Below the pieces are notes generated by a model that worked only from the letters and a program-made list of their open reading frames with translations, was not told the DNA's origin and ran no database searches. The translations under genes and the position numbers were made by a program. A DNA stretch of 64,000 nt from positions 46,905,069 to 46,969,068 of the forward strand of contig OX637391.1 of the NCBI GenBank assembly GCA_951799425.1, written 5' to 3'. Each line of letters opens with the position of its first letter. Position 1 is the first letter of the stretch. Positions 45,336 to 57,882 of this stretch are shown here, one piece after another. The DNA is from Ilex aquifolium (Eukaryota > Streptophyta > Magnoliopsida > Aquifoliales > Aquifoliaceae).

Positions 45336-46037
45336 TGATGATACCTAAAATAAACCCTAAACACGAGCCCAGGAAATGAACTCCGGGAGGTCGGTAAGAC
45401 ACGCAGAGCTCGTCGAGCCAGAATTAAAGCTCCCTCAAGCGAGATAATATGGGAAACGATGCGGGGACAACAAGATGATAGCGAACACCTCCGAAGCAAT
45501 AGCCAAGCTGAATTCAAGGTACAAAACCCTTAACCAACCGAGATCCTCTCCAAAAATTAAGGAGGATCCCACGGATGGTATGCAAAGATCTCGAGATAAA
45601 GTCCACCGAACCAGCCCTATGGAGATTAGGTAACTCCTCCATTCGGGAGAGTAGGGTGAAAGGATCCCATGATTATAGAAAGTAAATCCGGGTTAGAGGT
45701 AAGTAAGAGGCTATAAAAGCAGGGTAAGCTTCCAATTAGAGGGGGGAGAGGAACCTTAGAGACTATAGAGCCAGGATGAACCCTAATTTCCTCCACGCTG
45801 CACTGTAATACACCCAACGTAATCAATAAGAAAACAGGAGCAAGAGCCTCAATTGAAGAGTGGACTAGCCAAGCTTCCAGGCCGGTGAACCACTATAATT
45901 TCATTGTGTACATCTCATTTTCCTCAATTCCCTAAGCATTTATCAGCAACTTGCACGGGCCTCGTATCTCAGACACGCACACTTGATCTCACACACATCT
46001 ATACGCTCTGTTCGTCCTCGATAGAATAACGCCATCA
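45336..46037 (+). repeat. 3' LTR of the gypsy element
   Basis: Pairs with the 5' LTR. Followed by target duplication CTTGA. Confidence 0.95.
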
Positions 46038-46042
46038 CTTGA

Positions 46043-46440
46043 CATAATTTACTTACCTATTTCACTAGGATTAATTGTGAGTCCCATTAAATATTGAAAC
46101 TTTATGTTAAACTAATAATTACAATAAAACTATAATATTAGATAAGTAGATTAGGTCAAATTTTTAAGTCTATATAGCATGATTCTATATTTATACATGT
46201 GCATATTGATGCACTTGGTTGTGGTTGTATATCATGTACATATTCTGAGTAGAAAAAATACAAGAAAAATATTATATCAAATGAAACCTGACCTAGCTCT
46301 TGGTCTTCCAAGGGTCAAGTGATTTAATACCACCACTATGCCCACCAAAATAGAATTAACCAAGTTTAACTATAAGTTGTATAAAACTGTAAGACTTTAT
46401 TGAGGATTTTGTGGATTTGTGTTCTGCTCTATTAAACATG
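46043..46440. other. Spacer between gypsy element and solo LTR
   Basis: AT-rich; nothing recognised. Confidence 0.5.
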
Positions 46441-46445
46441 ATTAT

Positions 46446-47097
46446 TGATGATACTAAAAATTAGTTAAGGCTAAACTCGGATTTTTTAGTTTACATATCT
46501 AAATTCGGATCTATTAGCTCATAATTCTTAGCTCGGGGTGCATAGGTCGGGAATCTTCAATAACGTTACCCTCATGTACACGATGACAGCGACAGCTGCC
46601 AACTTCTAGAAGACCACATTATGCCTAGGGAATGTAACCCTCAACAACCAAATATTCTGGCACATGGGTCGCAACAACCTCAACGAGATCACGTTGATTA
46701 CGCAAAGAAGACATTAGTTACTGGAGGATCGCAAAGATCACGCAAGAGAATCACACAAGGCAACTGTACACTATAAATAGGGATCAAATCCCTCGCATTT
46801 GTAATCAAACAAGCATCTGTGCTTTTACTATGTGTAATTCCGTAATTTTCTTTTCCCAAGTAATAGAAAACTCTCTAGGAGTAAGAGACTCCATTAGAGT
46901 GGACTAGCCTAACTTTCGAGCTGGTGAACCACTATAAATCATCTGTCTATTGATCTTTATTCGTTGTTATCTCTCTGAATTGATTTTTCAACCCCCAAGA
47001 GCCTGAAGCTCTAACTAGATATCTCAATAATCCCCTTAAACATCCACAAAACGATCTCCAAATTCATTTCTGCTCAGCCGCATAGAACACACCATCA
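46446..47097 (+). mobile_element. Solo LTR of a gypsy family related to the neighbouring element, 652 bp
   Basis: It starts TGATGATACT and ends ACACCATCA. A perfect 5-bp duplication ATTAT lies at 46441-46445 and 47098-47102. It shares layout with the large element's LTR: a TATA-like ctataaataggg near 46770 and gtggacta(g)cc...gagctggtgaaccactataa near 46910. No internal region. Confidence 0.85.
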
Positions 47098-47102
47098 ATT
47101 AT

Positions 47103-48367
47103 ATAACATGTTAGCATTCGACCCTATGCGACGCACTGACCATCCCTTTCTCCTCACAATTCTCTTCTTCACTATTTACTCTCTACCACCCATTATTTTA
47201 TATGTTATTAAAAATATTGTAAGAATTATTGGATTATAAAATTTGATGTTTAAATTTTTTTTAATAAGTGATGATTAAAGAGAGTTTATGAGTAGTTATT
47301 TAAGGTAGTTATTGGAGGCATTTGATAGAATATGATTGAAAGATGAAAATTTTAATAATTCAAAATTCTTAAAAATTCGAAAAGTATAAGAGAAGACTTC
47401 TCAAGCATTCTCCCTAAGAAATTGATTGTTTGATATATATAATATAGAATTAGCAATCACTCTATGCAATGCACAAGATTTGTAATATCTCTTCATCACC
47501 ACTATCATGCCTACTCCCACACCACCCACTGCCACCCCTACCCCTACCCCTACCTTATCCTAATATTTGAAAAATTACTCATTAATATGCTAATTAATAT
47601 TTTATAAAAATTTAAATGTGAGGTAGTTAATAAAAATGAGGAGAAATTTAAATGTAAAATAGTTATCAAAAAATTAAAAGTAGTTACATAAACCACATGT
47701 TGGAATTCAATTGGATGAGGTCAATTAAATAATTCAAGATTAGGAAAAAAATAGGATTTAAGAAGAAATTTTTGTTCAAACACTCTCTTTTTAATTGATT
47801 ATTTTAGTTTATAGTATTAGATACTAAGAAGCTTTCAAGTTGGAAGTGTTCAACCCACTTGCACTAGAATATGGTATCGAAAAATAATTTTTTTGATACC
47901 ATACCTTTTTTAATACAATTACAATTGGGTTCTTAAACAACCCCCCAAAAAAAGCCAAAACCACCACAAATACACACCCTCACCCCACCACCATGGAAAA
48001 AAGACAGTGCCAGAAAATACCACTTGCTAGGACCAAATTTAATGTTCCTGCTGATAGTTCATGCACCTCTTATGGTAAAGCTTCTGCTCTTTAGTCATCT
48101 GGCTAGTTGCCTGCTTCTAATATGGTAGGGCATTCGTGAGAAATGAACTTCTTATAATGACGCTCATCAGTCCATTTCTCAACTAAGAAGGATGACCGTG
48201 ATTTTGGCAATTTTCAGAGAAAGCTGCTAAATAACCTTGGCATCACAAATTTGAACCACTGTCAAAATATGCACTCTAATTTGAAATCAAAGGGAGAACA
48301 AGGTTCAATTTCCAATATTAGCATAAAATGTAAATCAAAATATGCCCAGAGAAAGAGATATAGAGGC
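47103..48367. other. Intergenic spacer and 3' flank of hydrolase B
   Basis: AT-rich up to about 48000. 48040-48367 resembles the 3' flank of gene A (agaaagctgctaaata, accttggcatcacaaattt). Confidence 0.5.
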
Positions 48368-50336
48368 TCAGCCAGTTGTCTCTTCGATAGGTGATTTTTC
48401 CCCCAGTAGAAGGGCCTTTAAGATGGCCTCGCACATACCCTCAGCAAATACAAACAGATGCCCGGCACCAGGTAATTCATGGTAGTGTATCCATGGAAGC
48501 TTTGCAGCAATGTAGCGTTGCAGTGGAGCAGACACAAGGCCATCTTCATCGCCTTGCCACACATGGACAGAGCCTTCACCATCAGTGAAAGGATTCTTAA
48601 GATCCATAGGATCAAATTCCCAACGTCCAAATCCAACCATCAGGTCGCGATGTAAGGACTCAAATTCTCCTTGTTGTGTCACATATGCCTGGTTATCAAA
48701 ACAAGGGGCAAATTCTGAAACATTCTCACTGGACACTCATGAACTGACATGTTTCAAACAATTTTCACACACAAATTTCCTTCAACCACGATTTATCTAA
48801 ATTGTAAACTTGGAGCAATCTATTAGATGTCACATAATCACTATTAATGGGATATTGAACTCACGGCTTGCATGGATTTTGAACATTTTTAACTCTAAAT
48901 TATTGATGATACGGTTTCCTTATGCAGTAGGTTCTCGATCATGACCACATATGTATGCACAGACTAATGCATGAGATTTATTGGTATTTCATACTCATTC
49001 TTCATGAACCAAAACACAAAAAAAAACTATTACCTTGTCACTTTGTACCCCCCTAAGCTTGGATATGATTTGTAAATCTTGGCGAGAAAACTTAGGCCTT
49101 TGGCCAATAACGCTCGAGGCAGAAAACCATTTCTGAGTGTTCCACCAATAGGTAAGCCAAGGGGCGTAGTGCGCGACCCGCAAAGCCCACTGGTCTTCTG
49201 GAAATTGCTCATAGTAGACTTCCCCATATAAATTTGCAGGAAACCCAGGCCACCAGTAATTGGTAACAGGAGCAATTAATGTTGCTCCTGCCAGCCTGTT
49301 AGTATAAAAAAAAAATTAAACTTCATAATTGAAACAATAAAGAACTGAATAGAAACATCAAGAGGAAATTCAGTAAAAAAACTTTAATCCTAGCTGAAGT
49401 GGTTAAAAAACTATTACATTCGAGATTCTAGGAAAGTAAGATAACAAATACTGCATTATTAATTTACTCAAAATGATCAAAAGACTTGATCCATCTGTTA
49501 TTCAGAAAGATAAAAGCCCTTAATGAATCATCCGCGTTGCAAGAAGTTCCAGGATTAGATGTGATTTCCAGAGTATGTCGAATAACAGCCAAACATAAAC
49601 AGTATTTTTCTTTACAACTGTTGCATTTTCCTCTTTGTAATTTTTGATATGTTCATCCAGAGTATTACCATAAGAAATTCCCGAATTTTGATATGATTCC
49701 TCGACACAAATAATTTCTTAGCAGCTAACTTTTCAACATGGTCGAGTAGAAAATAAATTTGGCTATTTATTACCTGTGAGGGATGTACTTAAGGCATCCC
49801 CAAACCTGCAGTCCTCCCATGGACAACCCAATTACATAAAATTTGGATCCAAGTTTTAACTGATCAGCAAGCTCTTCTATATCCAGAGCTATACTTTTTA
49901 AGGTTCGCTTTGGATCCGGATCACTTTCTCCATAACCTGGTCTATCAAACGACACAAAGTAGACCCCTAGTTCGTCAGTCATCACCTGAAAAGAACACAA
50001 TGAAAGTCATTTGAAGAAAACTCCCGCAAAAACCACCCAGGGAAGCAGAAACGTTGTCTGTTTCATAACCAATAAAAAAAATACCGATGGTACAGTTGCT
50101 AAGTCATGTCTGCTACAGCCAAAGCCATGAACAAAGATGATCTTGTATTTGGCCATTTCTTTGGGAACACCATGCTCCTTATAGGCCAAATGTCGTCCAT
50201 CCCTAAGCTTTATTCTGGGTGCTGTAATGGGTGGACCGCCTTCGGAGCCACATATCTTGGGAGGTGGGGGACGGGCAGCTTGATATGCCCATGCTAGAAA
50301 CCCAATAAATAAGACCAGTATGATTTTCTTAAACAT
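48368..50336 (-). CDS. Alpha/beta-hydrolase B, four coding exons, 348 aa, intact
   Basis: Paralogue of gene A with the same architecture. Exons (minus strand): 50336-50085, 49985-49774, 49295-49034, 48688-48368, total 1047 nt. A hydrophobic N-terminal segment (ILVLFIGFLAWAY) is followed by Pro-rich ARPPPP. Oxyanion HGFG, nucleophile Ser in GLSMGG, Asp in GDEDGLV and His in GAGH are present. It differs from A and C at the post-Asp loop (GLVSAPL instead of GLVPITL/GLVPVTL) and in having GLQVWG after the nucleophile, so substrate preference may differ. The frame is intact, and a leader exon with splice donor is present upstream. Confidence 0.92.
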
Positions 50337-50338
50337 CC

Positions 50339-51473
50339 CTGACAAAAAAGATGTGAAAATTTGAGAAGGAAATGAACATACAGCTTAACAAACCAAAGCT
50401 TGGAGATCATAATGTTATCCATATCATCTGGTATAATTTAGAGAGAATAAAAAAGAAAAGGAACAACAAAAATTCACATCTTATTGCCATTCAATAAAAA
50501 ATTCTCTCAAATTTTCTCATTGGTGGTGAATTCATGTGGGACCAACAATATATAAATGAGAGCTACTGTGGATGCAGGTTAGCCGACAGCGACCTCCTCG
50601 GAAAACCTTTCCAATTCCAGCCATGAAGTGGGAACGTCGGACGGAAAAGGTTCTACAATGATTACTGTGCATACTTATCACTGCCGTCCAATCAGGAACT
50701 GGGGAGTAAGCAAAGTGAGGGCAAGAGGAACAAAAAGGGTGTGAGGGTCCCTCACTAATACAAGGTGTTTGTTCTACCAAGGAGATAAATGGAGGGACGA
50801 AGGGGATCTGGATACCCCTACTAAAGTAGCAAAAAAGGGGGATTTAACAGGTATCGTCACAGTAGTAGAGAAAGTCTAAAGCTAGCCCACAGAAATAAGT
50901 AATTGAAGGAGAAAATGTGAAGTAGGTTTTCTCTTTTTTCACATTTCTCTTATTGTTGCGGTATTATGCATTTAGCATGAAAAAACATTGCCTTCCCACA
51001 TAAATAAGGATAAGAAAAGTAGAAAACTATAGCACAACCCAATCATTACATTCTCATAATTCCATTTGCATCATAGCTTCAGCTATTGGAGAAATACTAA
51101 TAACAAACAAACTCTAGTCATTGCTATATAAAAAAAAAAAAAATCAACAATGATATTGCTTTGTGGAATAAATAACAACTTTCTCCACACAGACACAAAA
51201 AAGAAAAAGAAAAACCCATTTGAAATGCAAAGTGACACAAATTGATTTCATTTCATTTCAAGGAGAGCCAATAAAAAACTTAAATTTTCAATTAACTCTG
51301 CCCCTAAAATCGAAGTATACAGAATATTAGAAAAAAAAAAAAAAAGAAGCCAACATGTGGAATCCAGAAAGTACAAGAAATGAGATGCAATAACATAAAT
51401 TAACAAAGAGATCAATCCAACCCAGTTATTGTGAAACAAAATAAAACCCAGTAAAAATGGCAAGAGAGACAAC
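50339..51473 (-). other. Leader intron of hydrolase B
   Basis: Donor CCAG|gttgtc at 51474/51473. Acceptor tgtcag immediately before GGATG at 50338. It places only two untranslated bases on the first coding exon. The same arrangement is seen in gene C (59980-59497). Confidence 0.7.
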
Positions 51474-51605
51474 CTGGAAGAAGTTGGAAGGGCTTGTCTT
51501 GATTGACCTTTGTAGAAGATTGATGCTAAGCTGAAGCAGCTGATATCTTCTTGAGGAATCAGTTCATTTCTCTCAACGTTCAGCAAAAAATATTAAAACC
51601 CCAAA
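51474..51605 (-). other. 5' leader exon of hydrolase B (5' end approximate)
   Basis: Conserved with gene C (60110-59981) and partly with gene A, including gatatc..tg, cttcagctta and ccaacttct. The start is set about 30 nt downstream of the TATA-like box. Confidence 0.5.
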
Positions 51606-51628
51606 AGTCAAGATGTTTAAGAATTTCC

Positions 51629-51640
51629 AAATTTATAGCT
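51629..51640 (-). promoter_or_regulatory. TATA-like box of hydrolase B
   Basis: AGCTATAAATTT on the minus strand, about 155 nt upstream of the leader splice donor. Conserved in gene A. Confidence 0.55.
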
Positions 51641-51719
51641 GAACGAAACCTCACCAGAAATTCGTCCCATAACCAGCGAAGGTTGAAGATAACGCGTAGG
51701 TGGATCTGCGTGCGTGGGG

Positions 51720-51746
51720 AGAGAGAGAGAGAGAGAGAAAGAGATC
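51720..51746. repeat. GA microsatellite in the hydrolase B promoter
   Basis: gagagagagagagagaga followed by aagaga. The same GA tract is present upstream of gene A after its G run. Confidence 0.85.
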
Positions 51747-51851
51747 ACTGTCACCCACATTATTGGAAATCTGGGTGATCAAGAAAATAATGGAGAAAAT
51801 TAAACTCTCTCTCTTGATGATTTTCCTAGCATTTTTATATGGCTAACGTTA

Positions 51852-51980
51852 TACTTCTCAAATTATTTTATCAAAAATTCATTCTAAACGATGTGACACA
51901 ATTTTTTACGATCATATTTAATGGTAGAAATTGTGTCACATCATTTGATATGAAAATTTTGATAATTTTTTTTATAAGTA
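51852..51980. mobile_element. Tc1/mariner-like (Stowaway-style) MITE, 129 bp
   Basis: The two halves are inverted repeats (tacttctcaaattattttat against ataattttttttataagta, and gatgtgacacaattt against aaattgtgtcacatc). TA lies on both sides (51850-51851 and 51981-51982). No coding. Confidence 0.6.
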
Positions 51981-51982
51981 TA

Positions 51983-53070
51983 GTATTTTCTTTTTTATAT
52001 TTAATTTAAACCAAAAGATATTAATCTGTATTTTTTTTTTGGGTTCAGCAGTACCCAGCTTTTTCATTATACGACTCCTCAATATTTAAATTCTTACTTA
52101 CGCCTTGCACTTGTTGTGTGGTTAAACTACTATTAGAACTAATCTCGATTTCGGTGCAATTATTGTGAGTAATGAACATGAGTGTACTAGTTTAGTATGA
52201 AGACATCGAATTTTCCTAAATAAGATGAAATATTAAATTTGTATACATTTCAATCTTTTTAATAACATTAATTATAATTGAAGTCCAAGAGTGCCCTTTG
52301 AATTCATGCATAATTATTGGATAGAAAAGAAATGTAACAAATTTAGAAGTAAAAATTTACGGATTCTATCCACAAACCTCACCCATATCATCTTGAATGG
52401 AGCGATATAAAGAAAATAATTCCTCAATCAGTCAATTTTCATCTTATAAGGATTCAATTACATTACTCTCAATTCTCTTTACAGTATGAAATTAAAATTG
52501 TTTGGAAAAAAAGTTGAAATTACAACTCAATTTAGTAATGTTATTTATAAAATGTGTCGGTTTGGTATTAATCTTAAAATTTTATAATTATTCTTAAGTT
52601 ATTTTGACATAACTTAATCCATGTTTAGTGATGACAAATAGTATCGAAGGACCTACAGCCAGAAAAAAAAAATATTGTGTTATTCCGAAAGAGTAGTTTT
52701 AATATTCTAAAAAAAATAGCTAAATTTAAAAAAAAAATATTGATTTTTGTGGTCATGGTGAATTATTTGATGATGAGCTGGGATAGAAAATAAAGACAGG
52801 CTGCAAGACAAAATATAAAATTAATTATACAAATGAAATGTGAAAATGACTGATAAATTATTGCATAAATAGTAAAGCAGGCCGGAGGTAGCATGCATTG
52901 ACCAACCATAAGACTTCATTTCACTGTGACAAAACTGCTGTTGTATATGCTTTGTCAAAAAGCGTGTTTAAGAATCTGAATCTTCATTTTAAAAATCATA
53001 TAGGAAAAACATATTCAATGGATCGGGAAAATCATGTGACATAACGTATTGTAGAAAATAATGGTTTTAG
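51983..53070. other. Upstream flank of hydrolase B
   Basis: AT-rich. 52780-52970 matches the upstream flank of gene A (26930-27140). Confidence 0.5.
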
Positions 53071-53307
53071 AACAATTATTTTGAGTAACTTTGGGTTTAA
53101 TAAAAGTGAGACTCACACCTCGAAATTAATGAGAGCAAGTTTAAATGCGTTCTCCTCTGCGAAAATATTTACGTGGTATATTTATTTGAACAATTATTTT
53201 GAGTAATTTTGGGTTTAAATAAAAGTGAGACCTATAACTCAAAATTAGTGGGATCAAGTTTAAATGCGTTCTCCTTCGCGAGGAGATTAACGTGGTATAT
53301 TTATTTG
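53071..53307. repeat. Tandem duplication, two ~118-bp units
   Basis: Units 53071-53188 and 53189-53307 both run from aacaattattttgagtaa to acgtggtatatttatttg, with scattered substitutions. Confidence 0.9.
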
Positions 53308-54505
53308 TTCAAAACCATTAAGTATTGAATGAGAAATTATATCTCAAAGTGACTCATTTGCATTGGTGGAACAAACTAAATTTAATAAAGTATAGTGTAT
53401 AAGGCTTGTCCCACACTGGAAGAAGACCAAAATTTTAGTGAGTTAATATACTCTTAGTTGGCTTTATTGGTAGGGCTCCAAGAGATACCACACTTTTGTG
53501 AGCGGAGCAAGCACTTATACAACCTTGATTACCACACATCTGCGCGCTTTGCCCCCTCGCCACGACTACGATCAGATCGGCCTAGGCTTGGGCTTGGGTC
53601 AATGAGATCCTATCTTTTTGGACGAAATATATTTGGTGCGGTGCGAATTGTGGGTCAAACCAAACGGATCTGAACATAAATCGCAATTAACCTTCCAACT
53701 GAAATTTAAAATGTCCAACCAAATTTTTTAATTTTTCTGCCGTTAAAATTGAATTTGGCGTCGAAATTAAACTAGGTATGTGTCTGTTCATTCCAAAGGT
53801 GTCTTTTCCTTTGTTACTATTCATATTAAAAAGTGTGTATCTCTTCAATCCGAATAGTGATATCTCATGCCTCTTCAAGCAATCTGAACAACCACCAAGG
53901 GTTTATACATAAACTACCTCACAGCTATTTTCAATCCATCCCAAATTCTAAATTTTGTATTCAGTTTTTTTTCTCTCTCTGTCTCTGTGCAAATTATTGC
54001 ATTGTTCTTTATGTTTGGTTCAAGTGCAAAACACAAAATTGTGTTTCATTGGAGTCTTGAAGATTGAAATGTTGAATCTTCAAGAACGAAATTCGTTCTA
54101 TCTTGGTAAACAGTTGCTTATCAACTTTAAACATCGAGAGTGAGTAGATTTGTCCTAAGGAAAATGTGATTACACAGGGCTCGAATTCTCTTTGCATTTC
54201 TAGTTTTATGGATTCTAACTTTTATTTTTGCTATTCTGCATCACTGTAAGTACATTATTTCAGTTTCTGTTTTTTAACATTTTGTTTTATTAAATAGTTA
54301 GCATATAACAGTGTACTTAGTGATTTAGATTTGTTACAGTAATTCTGATTACATACATATTTTGGAAAACAATCTTAAGACAGATTTTGTTTATTGTATA
54401 ATTAGATTAATTGTTGTTATAATCTAAATCAGAATTTTGTATTCTATTATATTACTACATTACTTTATTAAAACTAGAATGTTATTTGCTTTATTTGTGT
54501 AACAG
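53308..54505. other. Spacer, possible copia 5' untranslated/LTR remnant at the end
   Basis: No gene recognised. 53940-54505 directly precedes a copia gag remnant on the same strand and may be its LTR/leader, but no primer-binding site or repeat partner was seen. Confidence 0.3.
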
Positions 54506-54508
54506 AAA

Positions 54509-55570
54509 TGGCTACAAATAATTATGCTCCTACAACCATTGTTCTTACTATCGTGAGTGTGTCTCATGGAGAGAAGCCCAAGAAATTTAATAGTTTGGAC
54601 TTCAATTGTTGACAACAAAAGATGTTTTTCTATCTCACCATACTGAACCTTGCAAAGTTTATAAAGTGAGTATATCCATTCACTTAGTGAAAATGAAACT
54701 GACAATGAGAAGTTGATTGTTATAGATACTTGGAAGCATTCAAATTTCTTGTGTAGTTATATCCTGAAAGGACTGGACAATACATTATACAATGTATATA
54801 GTGCTGCCAATTCTGCAAAAGATTTGCAGAACTTTGGGAGTTTTTGGATAAGAAATACAAGACCAAGGAAGTCAGTACGAAGAAATTCATTATTGACAAA
54901 TTCTTGGATTATAAAATGGTGTATTCTAATACTATCATAACCAAAGTTCAAGAATTTTAAATTATCCTTCATGACATCCATGTCGGGTATGTATTTTAGT
55001 GAGTCATTTTAAGTGGCTGCGATCGTGAAAAAATTATCACCACTTTGAAAAGATTTCAAGAACTATCTCAAGCATAAACGCAAGGAGTTGAAACTTAAAG
55101 AATTAATTGTTTGTTTGAAGATTGAAGAAGACAACCGTAAATTTGAGAAGAAAAGTGGAGTCTTTAATTCCATGGAGTCTAAAGCCAAAATTGTAGAAGA
55201 ATGAACAAATACTAACAAGAAGAGGAAACACAACGATGAAGGTCCAAATCAAGGATCTAAGAAGTTCAAAGGTAAGTACTATAATTGTGGCAAACCAGGA
55301 CATCTCTCCACAGATTGGCGTAAGCCAAAGAATTTCAAGAAACCAAGTGCTTAAGCAAACGTGATTGAAATGGACAAGCTTTCAGTGGAAATCTTCGACA
55401 TGAACCTCTTAGAAATGACATCTGAATGTAACTTGGTGGGTAACCCCAATGAGTGGTGGGTTAACACCGGCATTACTTGACATATTTGCTCCAACAAATA
55501 GATGTTCTCTACTCTCTCTTTCTGCTTGAACAATATTTTCGTTAAATACATAGTTCCTTTGTGATTATGC
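54509..55570 (+). pseudogene. Copia gag and start of protease, fragment
   Basis: ATG 54509 opens MATNNYAPTTIVL and KPKKFNSLDFN, then a stop. Pieces of a UBN2-type gag follow (WEFLDKKYKTKEVSTKKFI, DKFLDYKMVYS). At about 55270 comes a nucleocapsid knuckle, YYNCGKPGHLSTDWRKPKN, in which the outer Cys positions have become Tyr and Trp, then NEWWVNTGIT, where D(T)G has become NTG. No RT or integrase was found. It is an old truncated copy. Confidence 0.75.
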
Positions 55571-56011
55571 ATTTTTTATATATGCTATAACAGGGTCTTT
55601 ATTTATTTTTATTGTTTTAGGATTTGGCCAATCCATTCATCCCAAACACCTATTAGAGGCGGACTCATTGAGGGCCTTTCTTGTGATTCTCTAAATATTT
55701 ATATTAGTAGGCCAAAATTATGCGGTATGTGAAGAGTATCTTTTATACTATGCATTAATAAAATCAACTAGCTTCTTCCCTCTAGCATGAACTTTGTGAT
55801 GTGAAAGTCCTGTTTCTAACTTGATATTGAAAAGTGTTTCAAATGTTTATGATGGATTCGGTTATTGTGTCATCCTTCTTTTTTTTTTAATAAGTATAGT
55901 GCATGGTGTACCATATACCTAATATTAAGTGACAATAAACCTAATATTATGTCTTCAACTGATCGGAAATGGTCCATGGACCATCAATTATTGCATCTTC
56001 ATCTTTGTCAT

Positions 56012-56165
56012 TGAAATATTCAATTATGTAACCCAAATTTGTAACTCAAATGAAGGGGATTATTGGATCAGTGGGTCTCATTAACTTTTTTAAATGAGAC
56101 TCACTAATCTAATGGTCTCCTTCATTTGGGATGTAAATTTTGATTACTTAGCATTGTTCAATAAA
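56012..56165. mobile_element. Foldback MITE related to the one at 63300-63471
   Basis: The central hairpin gatcagtgggtctcatt / aatgagactcactaatc, with outer arms containing aaatgaagg and ccttcattt, shares its core (attggatcagtgggtc, tctcc.ttcatttgggat) with the 63.3 kb element. Ends approximate; no duplication identified. Confidence 0.6.
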
Positions 56166-57860
56166 GTCTCCCTTTTCTTCTTGGAATGTGGGCTGGGTGG
56201 TCTTCAATGCGCCTTCTCTTATAAACTAAAAATGTATTACGCATGTTACACGTGAAAATTTTTATTAAAAGATTTGATAAAGCATATAAAAATTTTTTTG
56301 TTATATATTTAAATTAGATATTATCTCATATTTATTATACTTAAATTATTTATATTCTCTTCACAATTATAAAAATCTAATTGACTCATTTTTTGTGTTC
56401 TTTCATTCGAGCTACCAAGTAATAAGGGTTATCGGATTTTATTTTCTCGATTTTTTTTCTATTTGTCTTTCTTGTTTTTAATTGCCTCAATAATTTTTCA
56501 CAAGATTATTTTGATTGTGAATGAAAAGAAAAAAATAAATATATCAATTTTTGGGCATAAGAGATGATATTATATCAATAAAGTTATTAATGTGTACTAA
56601 TATTGAGGTTTTGGAAAAAAAAAAATAATGTTCTTTTTCATATGTCATGTTAAGGATAACATGACCATTCAAAAGTTTTGCAAAGATAGAGAGATTTACA
56701 TAATATATTAGATATTAGTTTGTTATTTAAAAACAAAGGGATATAATCATAATTTGTATATTTAAATACCAAAGACATGTTAACATTTATAGTTTTTTAT
56801 AAGGGCAAAATAATGAATCAAATTTTTTTTTTTTATGTTAAAGTACTTTTATTAGTAGCATAAAATAGATAGGTGGTCTAAATGTTAGTGTAGTTGGCCT
56901 AATTCCATGATACCATTTTGATCCTTTATTAGTCCTATTCTTTGGTTCAATTTATTCACGGAGTTTGTCGAGTTTGCTCATGTAATAATCCATACCAATC
57001 TGTAAATTATAGGGTTGTAGATGCAAGTGGGGTTGATTCGTACATGAGAAAAAGCAAGACCATGAAGAAGGATATGAACAAGAGGGAGGGGGAGTGGTTA
57101 GGGGACAAAAAAAGGAAGAAAATAAATGGTCATGCCTGGGAATTTACAGGTAATTGGGAGAAAAATGAAAAGGCAACACTTTTTTTTTTTAATTTTTTTC
57201 TTTTTAGCAGATTGTAATGGCGTTTGGAGGCGGATTTGTAATAAGAAAAAAGTGGATAGTACCCAAAAGCAATTTTGGCTTAAAAGACCAAAAAATCACT
57301 TTCCACATAAAAACCCACTTAAAGAACAAAACCCGTACTATGAATTTCGTGCCATTGGTTTAAAATAGATGAAGGTTTGATCAATTTCCTAACTACAATA
57401 TTAGATAGATGTCTCTACTTGGAAAATAGAACATCTAATAAAGGTTTTTCATGAGTTTTAAGGCTCATTAACATATTAAAATAGAAAACAAAGACTAACC
57501 CCACAAAACAGGACAAAAAACAAGAACTAAATGATATGGCATTAACATGATAAATAAAAATTGAATTTTGCATCCATGTCTCAAAGTTTGTTGTGCGACA
57601 AATGAATTTGCAAGCTAGAGTTCCTTTGAACAATCCCAAGTAATATTTTCCCCCTCTTCATGTGTCTTATTTTGCTACTTTCAAAGCTTATTTTCACATT
57701 CTTATCTTCATTTTTCAAATAAGGCCAACTCTAATATCAGGAATTGTTGGAGAAAGCAGCTAAATAACCTTGCATCAGAGATTTTGATGCACAGTTACAA
57801 CCTATATTTTACTTTGAAATCAATGGTAGAACAACTTCCAATTTTTAATATTAACATAAT

Positions 57861-57878
57861 AAAGAGAGAGAGAGAGAA
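57861..57878. repeat. GA microsatellite
   Basis: Short pure run of gagaga in the 3' flank of gene C. Confidence 0.8.
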
Positions 57879-57882
57879 CCAA

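Larger units (their letters stand above)
34574..46037 (+). mobile_element. Ty3/gypsy retrotransposon, Tat-like lineage, 11.46 kb, with antisense gene
   Basis: LTRs at 34574-35279 (706 bp) and 45336-46037 (702 bp) begin TGATGATACC and end CGCCATCA. A perfect 5-bp duplication CTTGA lies at 34569-34573 and 46038-46042. The primer-binding site TTTGGCGCCGTCTGTGGG follows the 5' LTR, and a purine-rich aagggctggggggcaa precedes the 3' LTR. Gag, protease, RT, RNase H, a second (archaeal-type) RNase H and integrase follow in order, without a chromodomain. That second RNase H is characteristic of the Tat group. All frames carry stops or shifts. A 40-bp tandem repeat and a minus-strand spliced gene occupy the 4.5 kb before the 3' LTR. 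Confidence 0.97.
55571..57882. other. Intergenic spacer
   Basis: AT-rich. It contains the hairpin element at about 56010-56165. Short frames at 56942-57368 are Lys-rich and unrecognised. The 3' flank of gene C starts near 57700 (gagaaagcagctaaataacc). Confidence 0.4.

Noticed and set aside
56942-57368. Two overlapping Lys-rich frames of 80-91 codons
   Set aside because: No homology recognised; low-complexity and poly-T content. Not enough to call a gene.
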